Below are positions 9,422-17,192 of a DNA stretch of 64,000 nt, in pieces. A program made the translations under genes and the position numbers. Under the pieces are notes generated by a model that was given only the letters and a program-made list of their open reading frames with translations, was not told the origin of the DNA and made no database searches. Position 1 is the first letter of the stretch. Every line of letters starts with the position of its first letter. This DNA comes from Flavobacteriaceae bacterium (GTDB lineage: Bacteria; Bacteroidota; Bacteroidia; Flavobacteriales; Flavobacteriaceae): contig JANQNQ010000008.1 in assembly GCA_028279515.1 (NCBI GenBank), positions 372,001 through 436,000 on the forward strand, in the 5' to 3' direction.

Positions 9422-9448
9422 ACGAGAATATCATTGCTTTTGATAGCA

Positions 9449-9476
9449 AGATGCAAAAAATATAAAAAGGTTGCGT
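9449..9476 (-). promoter_or_regulatory. ECF-type promoter, copy 1 (minus strand, facing away from recA)
   Basis: On the minus strand the -35-like ACGCAACCTT and the -10-like TTGCATCT match, base for base over 28 bp including the spacer, the element at 10671-10698 upstream of the sigma operon. The AAC core and the GCATCT element, with about 15 bp between AACCTT and TCT, fit the general layout of ECF sigma promoters. The sequence diverges immediately outside the 28 bp. Confidence 0.65.
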
Positions 9477-9482
9477 GGCCAA

Positions 9483-9512
9483 TTGAAAGCTGAAAAAGAT
9501 CTGTTATTTTAG
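9483..9512 (+). promoter_or_regulatory. recA promoter
   Basis: A TTG at 9483-9485, a 19-bp spacer and TATTTTAG at 9505-9512 (one mismatch to TAnnTTTG) fit the Bacteroidota housekeeping promoter. The predicted start leaves a leader of about 25 nt. No LexA-type box was recognised. Confidence 0.55.
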
Positions 9513-9543
9513 CAGTTAATTGTTGAACTAAGAAAGATCGTAT

Positions 9544-10551
9544 ATGAGCTCTGAAAAAGATGCAAAATTAAAAGCCCTGAAACTAACACTTGATAAGTTA
9601 GATAAGGCCTACGGAAAGGGAACTGTAATGAAACTAGGGGATTCTGTGGTGGAAGAAGTGGATGTGATTTCATCAGGTTCTTTTGGCCTTGACATGGCGT
9701 TAGGTGTTGGAGGATATCCGCGTGGAAGAGTTGTCGAAATATTTGGACCTGAATCATCGGGTAAAACTACCCTTACGTTACATGCCATTGCCGAAGCTCA
9801 AAAGGCCGGAGGGATTGCAGCTTTTATCGATGCAGAGCATGCTTTTGACCGTTTCTATGCTGAAAAACTTGGGGTCGACATTGACAATTTGATCATTTCT
9901 CAACCAGACCATGGAGAGCAGGCATTAGAGATTGCTGACAACCTGATAAGGTCGGGTGCGATTGATATCGTGATCATTGACTCGGTAGCAGCATTGACAC
10001 CGAAAAGTGAAATTGAAGGAGAAATGGGAGACTCAAAGATGGGACTTCATGCTCGGTTGATGTCTCAGGCACTTAGAAAATTGACTTCGACGATTAGCAA
10101 GACCAATTGTACGGTGGTCTTCATCAACCAGTTGCGTGAAAAGATCGGTGTGATGTTTGGAAACCCAGAGACCACAACAGGAGGTAACGCCTTGAAGTTT
10201 TATGCTTCTGTTCGATTGGACATTAGAAGGTCTACTCAGATTAAAGACACTAACGGTGCAGTAATGGGTAACAAGACCCGTGTAAAGGTTGTTAAGAACA
10301 AAGTGGCCCCACCATTTAGAACGGCTGAGTTTGACATAATGTATGGAGGTGGCGTTTCGAAAGTAGGAGAGATTCTCGATATTGGCGTCGACTACGAGAT
10401 CATTAAAAAGAGCGGCTCATGGTTTAGTTACGGAGATACGAAACTCGGACAAGGAAGGGATGCAGTGAAGACGCTGCTGCAAGACAATCCCGAGTTGTGC
10501 GATGAGCTCGAAGGAAAAATCAAAGAGGCTATCAAAATAGTAAACGAATAA
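9544..10551 (+). CDS. recA: Recombinase RecA
   Basis: This DNA-dependent ATPase pairs homologous strands and triggers the SOS response (335 residues, standard length). The Walker A motif GPESSGKT is at 68-75. The DNA-binding loop region ([36 protein letters not shown]) is fully conserved. It is monocistronic, with its own promoter at 9483 and a terminator at 10556. An ECF-type promoter fires away from it immediately upstream, which is unusual (see findings). Confidence 0.98.
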   Translation: MSSEKDAKLKALKLTLDKLDKAYGKGTVMKLGDSVVEEVDVISSGSFGLDMALGVGGYPRGRVVEIFGPESSGKTTLTLHAIAEAQKAGGIAAFIDAEHAFDRFYAEKLGVDIDNLIISQPDHGEQALEIADNLIRSGAIDIVIIDSVAALTPKSEIEGEMGDSKMGLHARLMSQALRKLTSTISKTNCTVVFINQLREKIGVMFGNPETTTGGNALKFYASVRLDIRRSTQIKDTNGAVMGNKTRVKVVKNKVAPPFRTAEFDIMYGGGVSKVGEILDIGVDYEIIKKSGSWFSYGDTKLGQGRDAVKTLLQDNPELCDELEGKIKEAIKIVNE

Positions 10552-10555
10552 CATG

Positions 10556-10577
10556 AAAATCCCAGAAATGGGATTTT
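10556..10577 (+). terminator. recA terminator
   Basis: The stem AAAATCCCA/TGGGATTTT has a GAAA loop and is followed by a T run, 5 bp past the recA stop. Confidence 0.9.
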
Positions 10578-10670
10578 TTTATTTTTAGAGGCAACCAATC
10601 GGCGTAATGAACATCTTATGTTCGCTACTAAACTGTTAATATTAGCACACGTAGGCGTCAGAAAAAAAGG

Positions 10671-10698
10671 ACGCAACCTTTTTATATTTTTTGCATCT
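10671..10698 (+). promoter_or_regulatory. ECF-type promoter, copy 2 (upstream of the lipoprotein-sigma-anti-sigma operon)
   Basis: A -35-like ACGCAACCTT and a -10-like TTGCATCTGA are separated by an AT spacer. The position directly before an ECF sigma operon suggests autoregulation. It is identical over 28 bp to the element at 9449-9476 on the other strand. Confidence 0.7.
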
Positions 10699-10720
10699 GA
10701 TAATAATAAAGTTGAATGAA

Positions 10721-11134
10721 ATGAAGAAGTTTTTTGCCCTCATCGCGCTTGTAGCTCTGTTTGGGTCATGTGATATTGACGACGATGCCAATTTTCATTT
10801 TGAACTACTACCCGTAGAGTCGGCAACATTACCCGAATCTTTTGAACTGAACCAGACCTATCAAATTACGGTTACTTTCAATCGACCCACTACCTGTCAC
10901 TTTTTCAATGATTTTTCCTATACCAGGAATAGTCAGACCGAAAGGACGGTGGCGATCATTGCTACCGTGGTGAATGATGATTCATGTTCTGATGTGGTAG
11001 ACGAGGCACCAAGGGAGGTAACATTTGATTTTATGGCACTGTATCAAGGTACATATACGTTTAATTTTTGGACCGGGCAGAACGCAGATGGTGTGGACGA
11101 ATTTTTTACGATTGAAGTACCTGTGGTCAACTAG
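10721..11134 (+). CDS. Small lipoprotein, first gene of the ECF sigma operon
   Basis: A 137-residue protein. A signal peptide ends in the lipobox FGSC (C17 lipidated), so the product is probably a periplasmic or outer-membrane lipoprotein. The rest is a compact beta-rich domain with two further cysteines (TCHFF and DDSC), perhaps a disulfide. I choose the ATG at 10721: upstream in-frame starts fall inside the predicted -10 element and cannot be translated from that promoter. I do not recognise the family. Co-transcription with the sigma and anti-sigma genes (22 bp spacing) suggests it is part of the sensed or protected envelope process. Confidence 0.75.
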   Translation: MKKFFALIALVALFGSCDIDDDANFHFELLPVESATLPESFELNQTYQITVTFNRPTTCHFFNDFSYTRNSQTERTVAIIATVVNDDSCSDVVDEAPREVTFDFMALYQGTYTFNFWTGQNADGVDEFFTIEVPVVN

Positions 11135-11155
11135 AAACCATCATATCTATATATA

Positions 11156-11698
11156 GTGAGTTTAGAACAACTCATCATAAAATGTAAAAACAGAGAACGA
11201 CAGGCTCAAGCCGAATTATACAAATTGTTTGCCAACAAGTTGTTTACGGTGAGCCTCAAGTATTCTCGAAACTATACCGAGGCAGAAGACAATCTGCAGG
11301 ATAGCTTTTTGACCATCTTCAACAAGATCGGTCAATACAACCATAAAGGGTCTTTTGAAGGATGGTTAAGAAGGATTACTGTAAACACAGTTTTACAGAA
11401 ATATAGAGGGCAAGGAGTATTTAACATCGTCAATGAAGAGACCATCGAAGAAGTCTCTGTTGAGGTTATTGAAGACGATATCTCCTTGGATTATTTATTA
11501 GGAATTATTCAAGAATTGCCAGATCGATACCGATTGGTGTTCAATTTGTATGTGTTGGATGGATATTCGCACAAAGAGATTGCCGAAATGTTGCAAATAT
11601 CAGAAGGCACCTCTAAATCAAATCTGGCGAGAGCGCGAATGATCCTTAAGTCGAAGATTGAAACTAGGGAAGAAAAAAAAAACGTAAAATCACTGTAG
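11156..11698 (+). CDS. ECF-type RNA polymerase sigma factor
   Basis: This 180-residue sigma-70 family protein contains only regions 2 and 4. Region 2 (about 16-80) includes EAEDNLQDSFLTIFNKI and WLRRITVNTVLQKYR. Region 4 (about 117-165) includes LPDRYRLVFNLYVLDGYSHKEIAEML and the helix-turn-helix SEGTSKSNLARARMILK. It starts at GTG. It is sandwiched between a lipoprotein and its likely anti-sigma partner, which begins 1 bp after its stop. The 28-bp elements at 10671 and 9449 are its best candidate targets. Confidence 0.93.
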   Translation: MSLEQLIIKCKNRERQAQAELYKLFANKLFTVSLKYSRNYTEAEDNLQDSFLTIFNKIGQYNHKGSFEGWLRRITVNTVLQKYRGQGVFNIVNEETIEEVSVEVIEDDISLDYLLGIIQELPDRYRLVFNLYVLDGYSHKEIAEMLQISEGTSKSNLARARMILKSKIETREEKKNVKSL

Positions 11699-11699
11699 T

Positions 11700-13358
11700 A
11701 TGAGTGATCAGAAACATATAGATCGATTGTTTCAGGAGAAATTCAAGGATTTTGAAGCTACTCCTAGCGAAGCATTGTGGGATCGAATCGCCACCGATCT
11801 AGACCAACAAAAGAAAGACAGAAGGAGGGTGCTACCGCTTTGGCTCAGGTTAGGCGGGGTAGCAGCACTTTTGGCATTGTTCATTGCGCTAGGGTATAAT
11901 ATGCTTAGCGAAGATAAAAATGAACAGGTACCGTTCGTGGAGCAAAATGACCAAGAAAAGACACCTTCAACACCAGAAGACACACAAGTAGCAGATACGC
12001 AAAACGATTCTGAGGATAAAGATTCGGCCTCAGATAAGCAGGATAACGAGCCGTTTGGGATAGATTCAACCAACAAAGAGACGCAGAAAACGTCTGTGGC
12101 AGAGATCAATGGTACTGCTGATGACACACAAGAGTTGCCTGCCAATGCACCAAAAGGATTTGACAGCAATAAAGTGCTGGATGCAAACAACAAAGAAGCT
12201 GTAGCCAATCGCGATGGTTTAAAAAGAAACAAGGCACAGCAAGAAGTTCCTTTGATAGATAAAGACCCAATGAAGGTCAAGAACGCGACTACCAACACAA
12301 AAGAAGTGATGGTTGATGCAAATCAGAATAATGACACCAAACAAAAGGAGAATAATAAGGAAACATTTAATAAAAAGACAATTGACAAGACCCTTCCAAT
12401 CAATGAGAATGAAAAAGAAGCGGTAGTGTCGAATGAGTCTAAAACCACAAACAAGACAGGTCAGAATATCGGAATCGAAAAGAAGAATAATGCGCTGACT
12501 AAAGAAAGTACGGAGACCAAAGAAGCTGTAGCCCAAGTAGAACAGAAAGAAGAAAAGGAAAAGAAATCATTGCTCGACGCGATCAAAGAAAAAGAGCTTG
12601 ATGAGTTGGACGAGGCTGTAGCGCAAGAAGATGGGCCTCTTAAGAGATGGAGTGTCAATCCGATGGTGGCTCCGGTATACTTCAATACGATGGGCGATGG
12701 TTCACCGATTCATACGCAGTTTAGCGATAACAATAAGTCGGGTGATATCAACATCAGCTATGGAGTCAATGTGGCCTATGCGATCAACGACCGTCTGTCG
12801 GTTAGGTCGGGAGTCAATCGAGTGAATTTAGGATACGATACCAATGGGATTTCTTTTACGCCTTCGTTGCAGCCCAATACGCTCGAAACGATTTCGTACA
12901 GATCGACCACACAAAATATTACTGTGCAAGACATGTCTGAAGGAAGCATTGCTAATGATTTTGTGGCTCAAGAAGCATCGATAGAGAACAATACATTTAA
13001 TGGCTCCATGAAGCAAGAGATAGGCTATATCGAAGTTCCGATGGAATTGAAGTATCGCGTGGTAGATAAGAAATTAGGAGTCAATGTTATCGGGGGTGTC
13101 AGTACACTCTTTTTGACAGACAATTCCGTAACGCTCGAATCACCTCAATTCACCACCGAAGTAGGAGAGGCCAATAACCTCAATGAAGTAAGTTTTAGTA
13201 CCAATATCGGAGTAGGGGTCGATTATGAGATAAGTGACAAGCTCAAAGTCAACGTTGAGCCCATGTTTAAATATCAATTGAATACATTCTCTAATAACGA
13301 GGGCAATTTTAAGCCCTATAATTTAGGAGTATATACAGGACTAAGTTTTAGGTTTTAG
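11700..13358 (+). CDS. Anti-sigma factor fused to an outer-membrane beta-barrel domain
   Basis: A 552-residue three-part protein. Residues 1-46 form a charged cytoplasmic segment of the kind that binds sigma (FKDFEATPSEALWDRIATDL). Residues 47-68 form one membrane helix. Residues 70-300 are a low-complexity Asn/Lys/Glu/Gln/Thr-rich linker. Residues 308-552 resemble a porin-like outer-membrane barrel (RWSVNPMVAPVYF to the terminal GLSFRF). The chain could run from the cytoplasm, across the inner membrane and periplasm, to the outer membrane. It lies 1 bp after the sigma gene. The arrangement suggests direct envelope-to-sigma signalling; that is inference. Confidence 0.85.
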   Translation: MSDQKHIDRLFQEKFKDFEATPSEALWDRIATDLDQQKKDRRRVLPLWLRLGGVAALLALFIALGYNMLSEDKNEQVPFVEQNDQEKTPSTPEDTQVADTQNDSEDKDSASDKQDNEPFGIDSTNKETQKTSVAEINGTADDTQELPANAPKGFDSNKVLDANNKEAVANRDGLKRNKAQQEVPLIDKDPMKVKNATTNTKEVMVDANQNNDTKQKENNKETFNKKTIDKTLPINENEKEAVVSNESKTTNKTGQNIGIEKKNNALTKESTETKEAVAQVEQKEEKEKKSLLDAIKEKELDELDEAVAQEDGPLKRWSVNPMVAPVYFNTMGDGSPIHTQFSDNNKSGDINISYGVNVAYAINDRLSVRSGVNRVNLGYDTNGISFTPSLQPNTLETISYRSTTQNITVQDMSEGSIANDFVAQEASIENNTFNGSMKQEIGYIEVPMELKYRVVDKKLGVNVIGGVSTLFLTDNSVTLESPQFTTEVGEANNLNEVSFSTNIGVGVDYEISDKLKVNVEPMFKYQLNTFSNNEGNFKPYNLGVYTGLSFRF

Positions 13359-13395
13359 TTTTAGGTTTTTTTAGTTGGTTAGGTTGGTTATTGCT
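13359..13395 (+). repeat. Short low-complexity TTTTAGG-like stretch
   Basis: After the anti-sigma stop the sequence repeats variations of TTTTAGG and GTTAGGTTGG. It is a short simple repeat with no obvious function. Confidence 0.4.
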
Positions 13396-13415
13396 CAAAA
13401 AGCAATGATGCCTAA

Positions 13416-13449
13416 AAGGCCGCTTCAGAGTTCTTCTCGGAGCGGTCTT
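13416..13449. terminator. Bidirectional terminator between the sigma operon and plsC
   Basis: The 9-bp stem AAGGCCGCT/AGCGGTCTT (one G-T pair) has a 16-base loop. CTTCTTTTTT follows on the plus strand and a short T run on the minus strand. It separates two convergent units. Confidence 0.75.
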
Positions 13450-13474
13450 CTTCTTTTTTAAGAGGAAAGGTTAA

Positions 13475-14242
13475 TTAATCATCAGTGTCCGTTACGTTTG
13501 AAGAACCATGAAAGCGATTCAATTGCTCTAGTATGAGCGCCCGAGCTTGTTCTTTCAAGGGTCTTTTTTGCTCTTGCCCCAAGCCTTCTGTTGGAATGAA
13601 CTTATGGACCTTGGCACGCATGCGTCCAGGTCCTCCACTAAAGAAAACATACGAAAAGCGCTTCTTGTTATCAGCAAAGGTCATAGGCACTATGGGAATC
13701 TGATAGTCAATGGCCAATCTAAAGGCCCCGTCCTTGAAGTTGTCGAGTAACACATCGGTTTCGGGCACGCCTCCTTCCGGAAAAATACAAATGCTAAGCC
13801 CTTGATTCAGGCGACGCTGGGCACGTTCATAAACCGCCGATCTGCTCTTGGCACTGCTTCGATCGACCATGATACACACACGCTTGTAGAAAAATCCAAA
13901 AATAGGAATCTTCACAAGTTCTTTTTTTCCGACAAAAACAAACGGATTTTTAGAGGCTTTCAGCATTAGCATAATGTCAGTCATCGAAGTATGATTGGCA
14001 ATAAGCATATAGCTTTTTCCCTTTTCCAGTTTTTGTTCGCGCTCAATTCGTGGTACGAAACCCATTCCGTAGATAATAACATTTGCCCAAATATTTCGTG
14101 CCATCCAAAAGAATTGCGGATACCAACTTTCTTTTGATGACAAGATGAGCAATGCTGGGAACATGATAATAATGGGCACAGCCACTAAAACGTAAAACCA
14201 GATGCGGTAGAGTATGTAAAAAATGCCTTTAAAGAAAGCCAT
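13475..14242 (-). CDS. 1-acyl-sn-glycerol-3-phosphate acyltransferase (PlsC family)
   Basis: A membrane-bound acyltransferase of phospholipid synthesis (255 residues). N-terminal membrane segments (about 7-36) are followed by NHTSMTD (H84, D89, the HX4D motif) and FPEGG (154-158). I start it at the ATG at 14242 (MAFFKGIFYILYR), because the longer frame adds a non-membrane leader that overlaps trpS. It lies convergent to the sigma operon and divergent from trpS. A second PlsC homologue lies at 54465-55202. Confidence 0.88.
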   Translation of the reverse strand: MAFFKGIFYILYRIWFYVLVAVPIIIMFPALLILSSKESWYPQFFWMARNIWANVIIYGMGFVPRIEREQKLEKGKSYMLIANHTSMTDIMLMLKASKNPFVFVGKKELVKIPIFGFFYKRVCIMVDRSSAKSRSAVYERAQRRLNQGLSICIFPEGGVPETDVLLDNFKDGAFRLAIDYQIPIVPMTFADNKKRFSYVFFSGGPGRMRAKVHKFIPTEGLGQEQKRPLKEQARALILEQLNRFHGSSNVTDTDD

Positions 14243-14289
14243 GATGCAAAAATAGATTTTTATCCTTTTCAAAAAAATCCTGTATTCAC

Positions 14290-14297
14290 TATGTTTG
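14290..14297 (+). promoter_or_regulatory. -7 box of trpS
   Basis: TATGTTTG matches TAnnTTTG exactly, 31 bp before the trpS ATG. No clear -33 TTG. Confidence 0.5.
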
Positions 14298-14328
14298 CAC
14301 AAAAGTATTGTATACGTAAATTTTAGAA

Positions 14329-15297
14329 ATGGCAAGAATACTCACAGGCGTGCAAAGCACCGGAACACCACACTTAGGAAATCTCTTGGGGGCAATCCTT
14401 CCGGCCATTGATATGGCAAAGGACCCAAACAATGAGTCGTTCCTGTTCATTGCAGACATGCACTCGTTGACCCAGATCAAGAATGGTGATGAATTAAGAG
14501 AGAACACCTATTCTACGGCAGCGGTATGGCTAGCCTGTGGTTTGGACATTGAAAAGACGGTTTTTTATCGTCAGAGCGATGTATCAGAAGTGACCGAGCT
14601 TTCGTGGTATTTGAGTTGTTTCTTCCCATATCAACGACTCACGTTGGCTCACTCTTTTAAGGATAAAGCCGATCGTTTAGAAGACGTCAATGCCGGACTC
14701 TTCACATACCCTATGTTAATGGCGGCAGACATTATTTTGTACGATGCCGAATTTGTCCCTGTCGGAAAAGATCAATTGCAACACCTTGAAATGACAAGAG
14801 ATGTTGCGGCACGCTTTAATCATCAAATGGGAGATACCTTCGTTTTACCAGAGGCAAAGGTGCAAGAAGGAACCATGTACGTGCCTGGTACCGACGGAGC
14901 CAAGATGAGCAAATCAAAAGGAAACACGATCAACCTCTTCTTACCTGACAAGAAATTGCGCAAGCAGATCATGGGAATTGAGACCGACAGTACATCGCTC
15001 GAAGACCCAAAAGATTGGAGCACGTGTAATGTTTTTGCCTTGTATAAGCTAGTGGCCTCTGATGAGGAGATCGAAACTATGAAAGCCAATTATGAAGGTG
15101 GAGGGTACGGTTATGGTCATGCCAAAAAGGCGTTATTCGAGTTGTTGATCGAACAATTTGCAGAAGTAAGAGCCCGATACAATCACTATATGGAAAACCT
15201 TGATGAGATCGATCAAGCGTTGGCCGTAGGTGCTGAAAAGGCTCGAAAAGTGGCTTCAGAAGTTCTGAAACGTGTACGAGGCAAGGTAGGGTACTAA
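14329..15297 (+). CDS. trpS: Tryptophan--tRNA ligase
   Basis: This class I aminoacyl-tRNA synthetase charges tRNA-Trp in the cytoplasm (322 residues, normal for the bacterial enzyme). The HIGH-equivalent PHLGN is at 14-18 (TGTPHLGNLLGAI) and KMSKS is at 192-196. The motif YPMLMAADIILYDAEFVPVGKDQLQH is characteristic. It is monocistronic and overlaps the end of the convergent membrane-protein gene by 3 bp. Confidence 0.97.
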   Translation: MARILTGVQSTGTPHLGNLLGAILPAIDMAKDPNNESFLFIADMHSLTQIKNGDELRENTYSTAAVWLACGLDIEKTVFYRQSDVSEVTELSWYLSCFFPYQRLTLAHSFKDKADRLEDVNAGLFTYPMLMAADIILYDAEFVPVGKDQLQHLEMTRDVAARFNHQMGDTFVLPEAKVQEGTMYVPGTDGAKMSKSKGNTINLFLPDKKLRKQIMGIETDSTSLEDPKDWSTCNVFALYKLVASDEEIETMKANYEGGGYGYGHAKKALFELLIEQFAEVRARYNHYMENLDEIDQALAVGAEKARKVASEVLKRVRGKVGY

Positions 15298-16004
15298 TCT
15301 TCAGATATAGCAACCTTGGGTGTTGCAAAATGCTGATAGAAGAGGTAAATTCCAATTAAGAAGAGTCCGACGTCCAAAATGGCTAATGACTGCATAGGCC
15401 TATTTGTAAAGAACATAAATTGTGACATTTCGACTACTTCTGCTAAAAATAAGCAGCTTAAAGCAAGCACAAATATGGTTGCCTTGTGGTTTTTGTTTGC
15501 CACATAGTATATGATGATACAACTTACCAATAAGAGTTTAATGATAGGGTAGAGCATTCCAAAACTTCCATGGTCTATGGCAAGATTGAAAGATTTCATA
15601 AGCTTTAAGTAAGCATAGATTATATACCCATCGATTGCAATAATTACCAGCGGAAGCCACACGAATTTAGATAGGCCTAATTGAAACTTCTTTGCCAATA
15701 CGATTTTCACAAGTAAAAAAACGAAGGAAAATAAGATGAAGAGATTGCCAATCATTGCATAGTTAGTAGTATGTTGTGGCGTGTATTGGTTGAGGATATA
15801 AAAGAAATAACCGATGATCATTGGGACAAAGACCCAAATAAGAATGGCGCTTTTTTTGGTGTCAACAACGAAGTGGTAGATAAGCACAGATAGCAAAAGA
15901 AATGGTGCTATATTGCTTATCATCAAGTAATCTGCAATCCAAGCGGCATAGAACAGCATGACCACACAAATGGCGATCAATCCTAATAGTAGCTTTTTTA
16001 TCAT
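15294..16004 (-). CDS. Polytopic membrane protein, family not recognised
   Basis: A 236-residue protein made almost entirely of hydrophobic segments (about seven or eight predicted helices) with short polar loops. The start is placed at MIKKLLLGLIAICVV (16004), directly before the first helix; the longer frame adds a Ser/Asn-rich leader unlike a membrane protein. The topology resembles YhhN/TMEM86-type lysoplasmalogenases, but I do not see enough conserved residues to assign it. It overlaps the trpS end and stands alone. Confidence 0.65.
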   Translation of the reverse strand: MIKKLLLGLIAICVVMLFYAAWIADYLMISNIAPFLLLSVLIYHFVVDTKKSAILIWVFVPMIIGYFFYILNQYTPQHTTNYAMIGNLFILFSFVFLLVKIVLAKKFQLGLSKFVWLPLVIIAIDGYIIYAYLKLMKSFNLAIDHGSFGMLYPIIKLLLVSCIIIYYVANKNHKATIFVLALSCLFLAEVVEMSQFMFFTNRPMQSLAILDVGLFLIGIYLFYQHFATPKVAISED

Positions 16005-16463
16005 AGGCGTGGTACTTAAAAGCTGTTTGTCTAAGGAAGGAGATTCTAACGAGTTACAATTTAAGGAATTTGAAATAATTACTGAGGAAAACACGATTAG
16101 TATGCAAAAAATATCGCTCCAAACCGAAGCTTGGTGCGATGACCCTTAATTCAAATCTTATAAAACAGACGGGTCGTTTGATATTCTCTGTTCACTTAGG
16201 TTACGTCCAATACTAGTTTACCCTAAAAGAAACCCAAACCCTTACAAGCCGTTCATAGCTTCGTAGAAGCTCTTTGTAAAACTTACAGGTCATTTTAGAC
16301 ATAACTTTGCCGAGTAAAGGTCAGTATCATAAGCCCATCACGACCTAACCTAAAAAGCTCATTTTCTATTCATGCATAATGCATTCATTGACAGTTAGAT
16401 GCGGTAAAACCGTAATCCAATTTCTTCTATTTTTGAGTATACATTAACAACAATCTACTACTT
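16005..16463. other. 459-bp intergenic region upstream of the Crp/Fnr gene
   Basis: Divergent upstream region. Visible items are a small hairpin (AGCTTC/GAAGCT, 16257-16271), a palindrome ATGCAT-A-ATGCAT (16372-16384) about 45 bp upstream of the crp-like -7 box, and that box itself. No coding frame or RNA gene recognised. Confidence 0.45.
16428..16435 (+). promoter_or_regulatory. -7 box of the Crp/Fnr gene
   Basis: TATTTTTG, an exact TAnnTTTG match, lies 28 bp before the start codon. The -33 element is not obvious. Confidence 0.5.
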
Positions 16464-17135
16464 ATGAAAGCATTATGGTTTTTTGAAGATGCAAACCTGT
16501 TTAGTTTGCTATGCCCCCATCGTTTTAAACAATTTAAGGCATCACATGCCTTTAGGATCTACAACAAAAAAGACTATGTCTATTTTGAAGAAGACCAATC
16601 CAACAAAATTTTCCTGATCGTTAAAGGAAAAGTGAAGATCGGCTATTACCGAGAGGACGGAAAAGAGGTAATCAAGGCCATCTTGACCAAAGGCGATCTC
16701 TTTGGCGAAAAAGCAATTTTAGGTGAAACAAAGCGTACTGAATTTGCCCAATCTCTTACCAAAGGCACCGAGGTTTGTCCTGTGAGTGTATCTGACTTAC
16801 AATCGATCATGCGCGAAAGCAAAAGTTTTTCGTTACGCATTCACAAATTCATTGGATTTAAGTTTCGAAAATTAGAACGAAGGATTGATCTATTGCTGTA
16901 TCGAGACATTCAGACGCGCTTTCTTGAATTTATGGAAAGTCTGTGCGAAGAATACGGACATTATTGCGATGAAACTGGCCATCGGGTTATCGAGCATCCG
17001 TATACACAAAAGGACATTGCTTCACTCATTGGTGTTTCACGATCCAACCTGAACATGGTAATGAACGAGTTAAAGACCAATCAGGTCATTGACTTTGATC
17101 GAAATTACATTCGGATTCTAAAACGGGTCAGTTGA
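16464..17135 (+). CDS. Crp/Fnr family transcriptional regulator
   Basis: A 223-residue cytoplasmic regulator. An N-terminal cyclic-nucleotide-binding-type barrel (about 20-130; GKVKIGYYREDGKEVIKAILTKGDLFGEKAIL) is followed by the dimer helix and a C-terminal winged helix (YTQKDIASLIGVSRSNLNMVMNELK, about 175-200). No Fnr-type N-terminal cysteine cluster is present, so it is not an iron-sulfur oxygen sensor. Ligand and targets are unknown. It is convergent with the adenylation/oxidoreductase operon and shares a terminator with it. Confidence 0.9.
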   Translation: MKALWFFEDANLFSLLCPHRFKQFKASHAFRIYNKKDYVYFEEDQSNKIFLIVKGKVKIGYYREDGKEVIKAILTKGDLFGEKAILGETKRTEFAQSLTKGTEVCPVSVSDLQSIMRESKSFSLRIHKFIGFKFRKLERRIDLLLYRDIQTRFLEFMESLCEEYGHYCDETGHRVIEHPYTQKDIASLIGVSRSNLNMVMNELKTNQVIDFDRNYIRILKRVS

Positions 17136-17141
17136 AAAAGC

Positions 17142-17171
17142 GAGCACCCATCGATCAATCGATGGGTGCTC
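17142..17171. terminator. Bidirectional terminator between the Crp/Fnr gene and the 17-22 kb operon
   Basis: A perfect 14-bp stem (17142-17155 with 17158-17171; arms begin GAGCACCCATC) has a 2-base loop. T-containing tracts on both sides suit both convergent units. Confidence 0.9.
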
Positions 17172-17192
17172 TTTCAATAAAACCTAAAAAAA

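Larger units (their letters stand above)
9232..9442 (-). ncRNA. Candidate small transcript (about 210 nt) under an ECF-type promoter
   Basis: No annotated-size gene lies on the minus strand here, yet there is a promoter-terminator pair. An ECF-type promoter is identical over 28 bp to that of the sigma operon (9449-9476), and a strong hairpin followed by a T-rich tract lies about 200 bp downstream (9239-9265). The predicted RNA would start near 9442. It contains a 30-codon frame (9329-9421), so it could be a small mRNA, a regulatory RNA or both. Transcription is predicted, not observed. Confidence 0.5.
9143..9543. other. 401-bp region between trhO and recA holding divergent promoters and a hidden minus-strand unit
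   Basis: From left to right it contains the trhO -7 box (9189-9196), a minus-strand terminator (9239-9265), a candidate short transcript with a 30-codon frame, an ECF-type promoter on the minus strand (9449-9476) and the recA promoter (9483-9512). The two promoters are back to back with about 6 bp between them. Confidence 0.6.

Noticed and set aside
10691-10720. Upstream start for the lipoprotein of the sigma operon
   Set aside because: It falls within the ECF -10 element and would precede transcription. The lipobox signal peptide begins at the ATG at 10721.
12219-12536. Minus-strand frames inside the anti-sigma gene (for example 105 and 188 codons)
   Set aside because: They mirror the low-complexity Asn/Lys/Glu linker of the real gene and look like composition artefacts.
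13475-14335. N-terminal extension of the PlsC frame to 14335
   Set aside because: It overlaps the trpS start and its promoter, and the extra residues are not family-like. The ATG at 14242 begins directly before the membrane segment.
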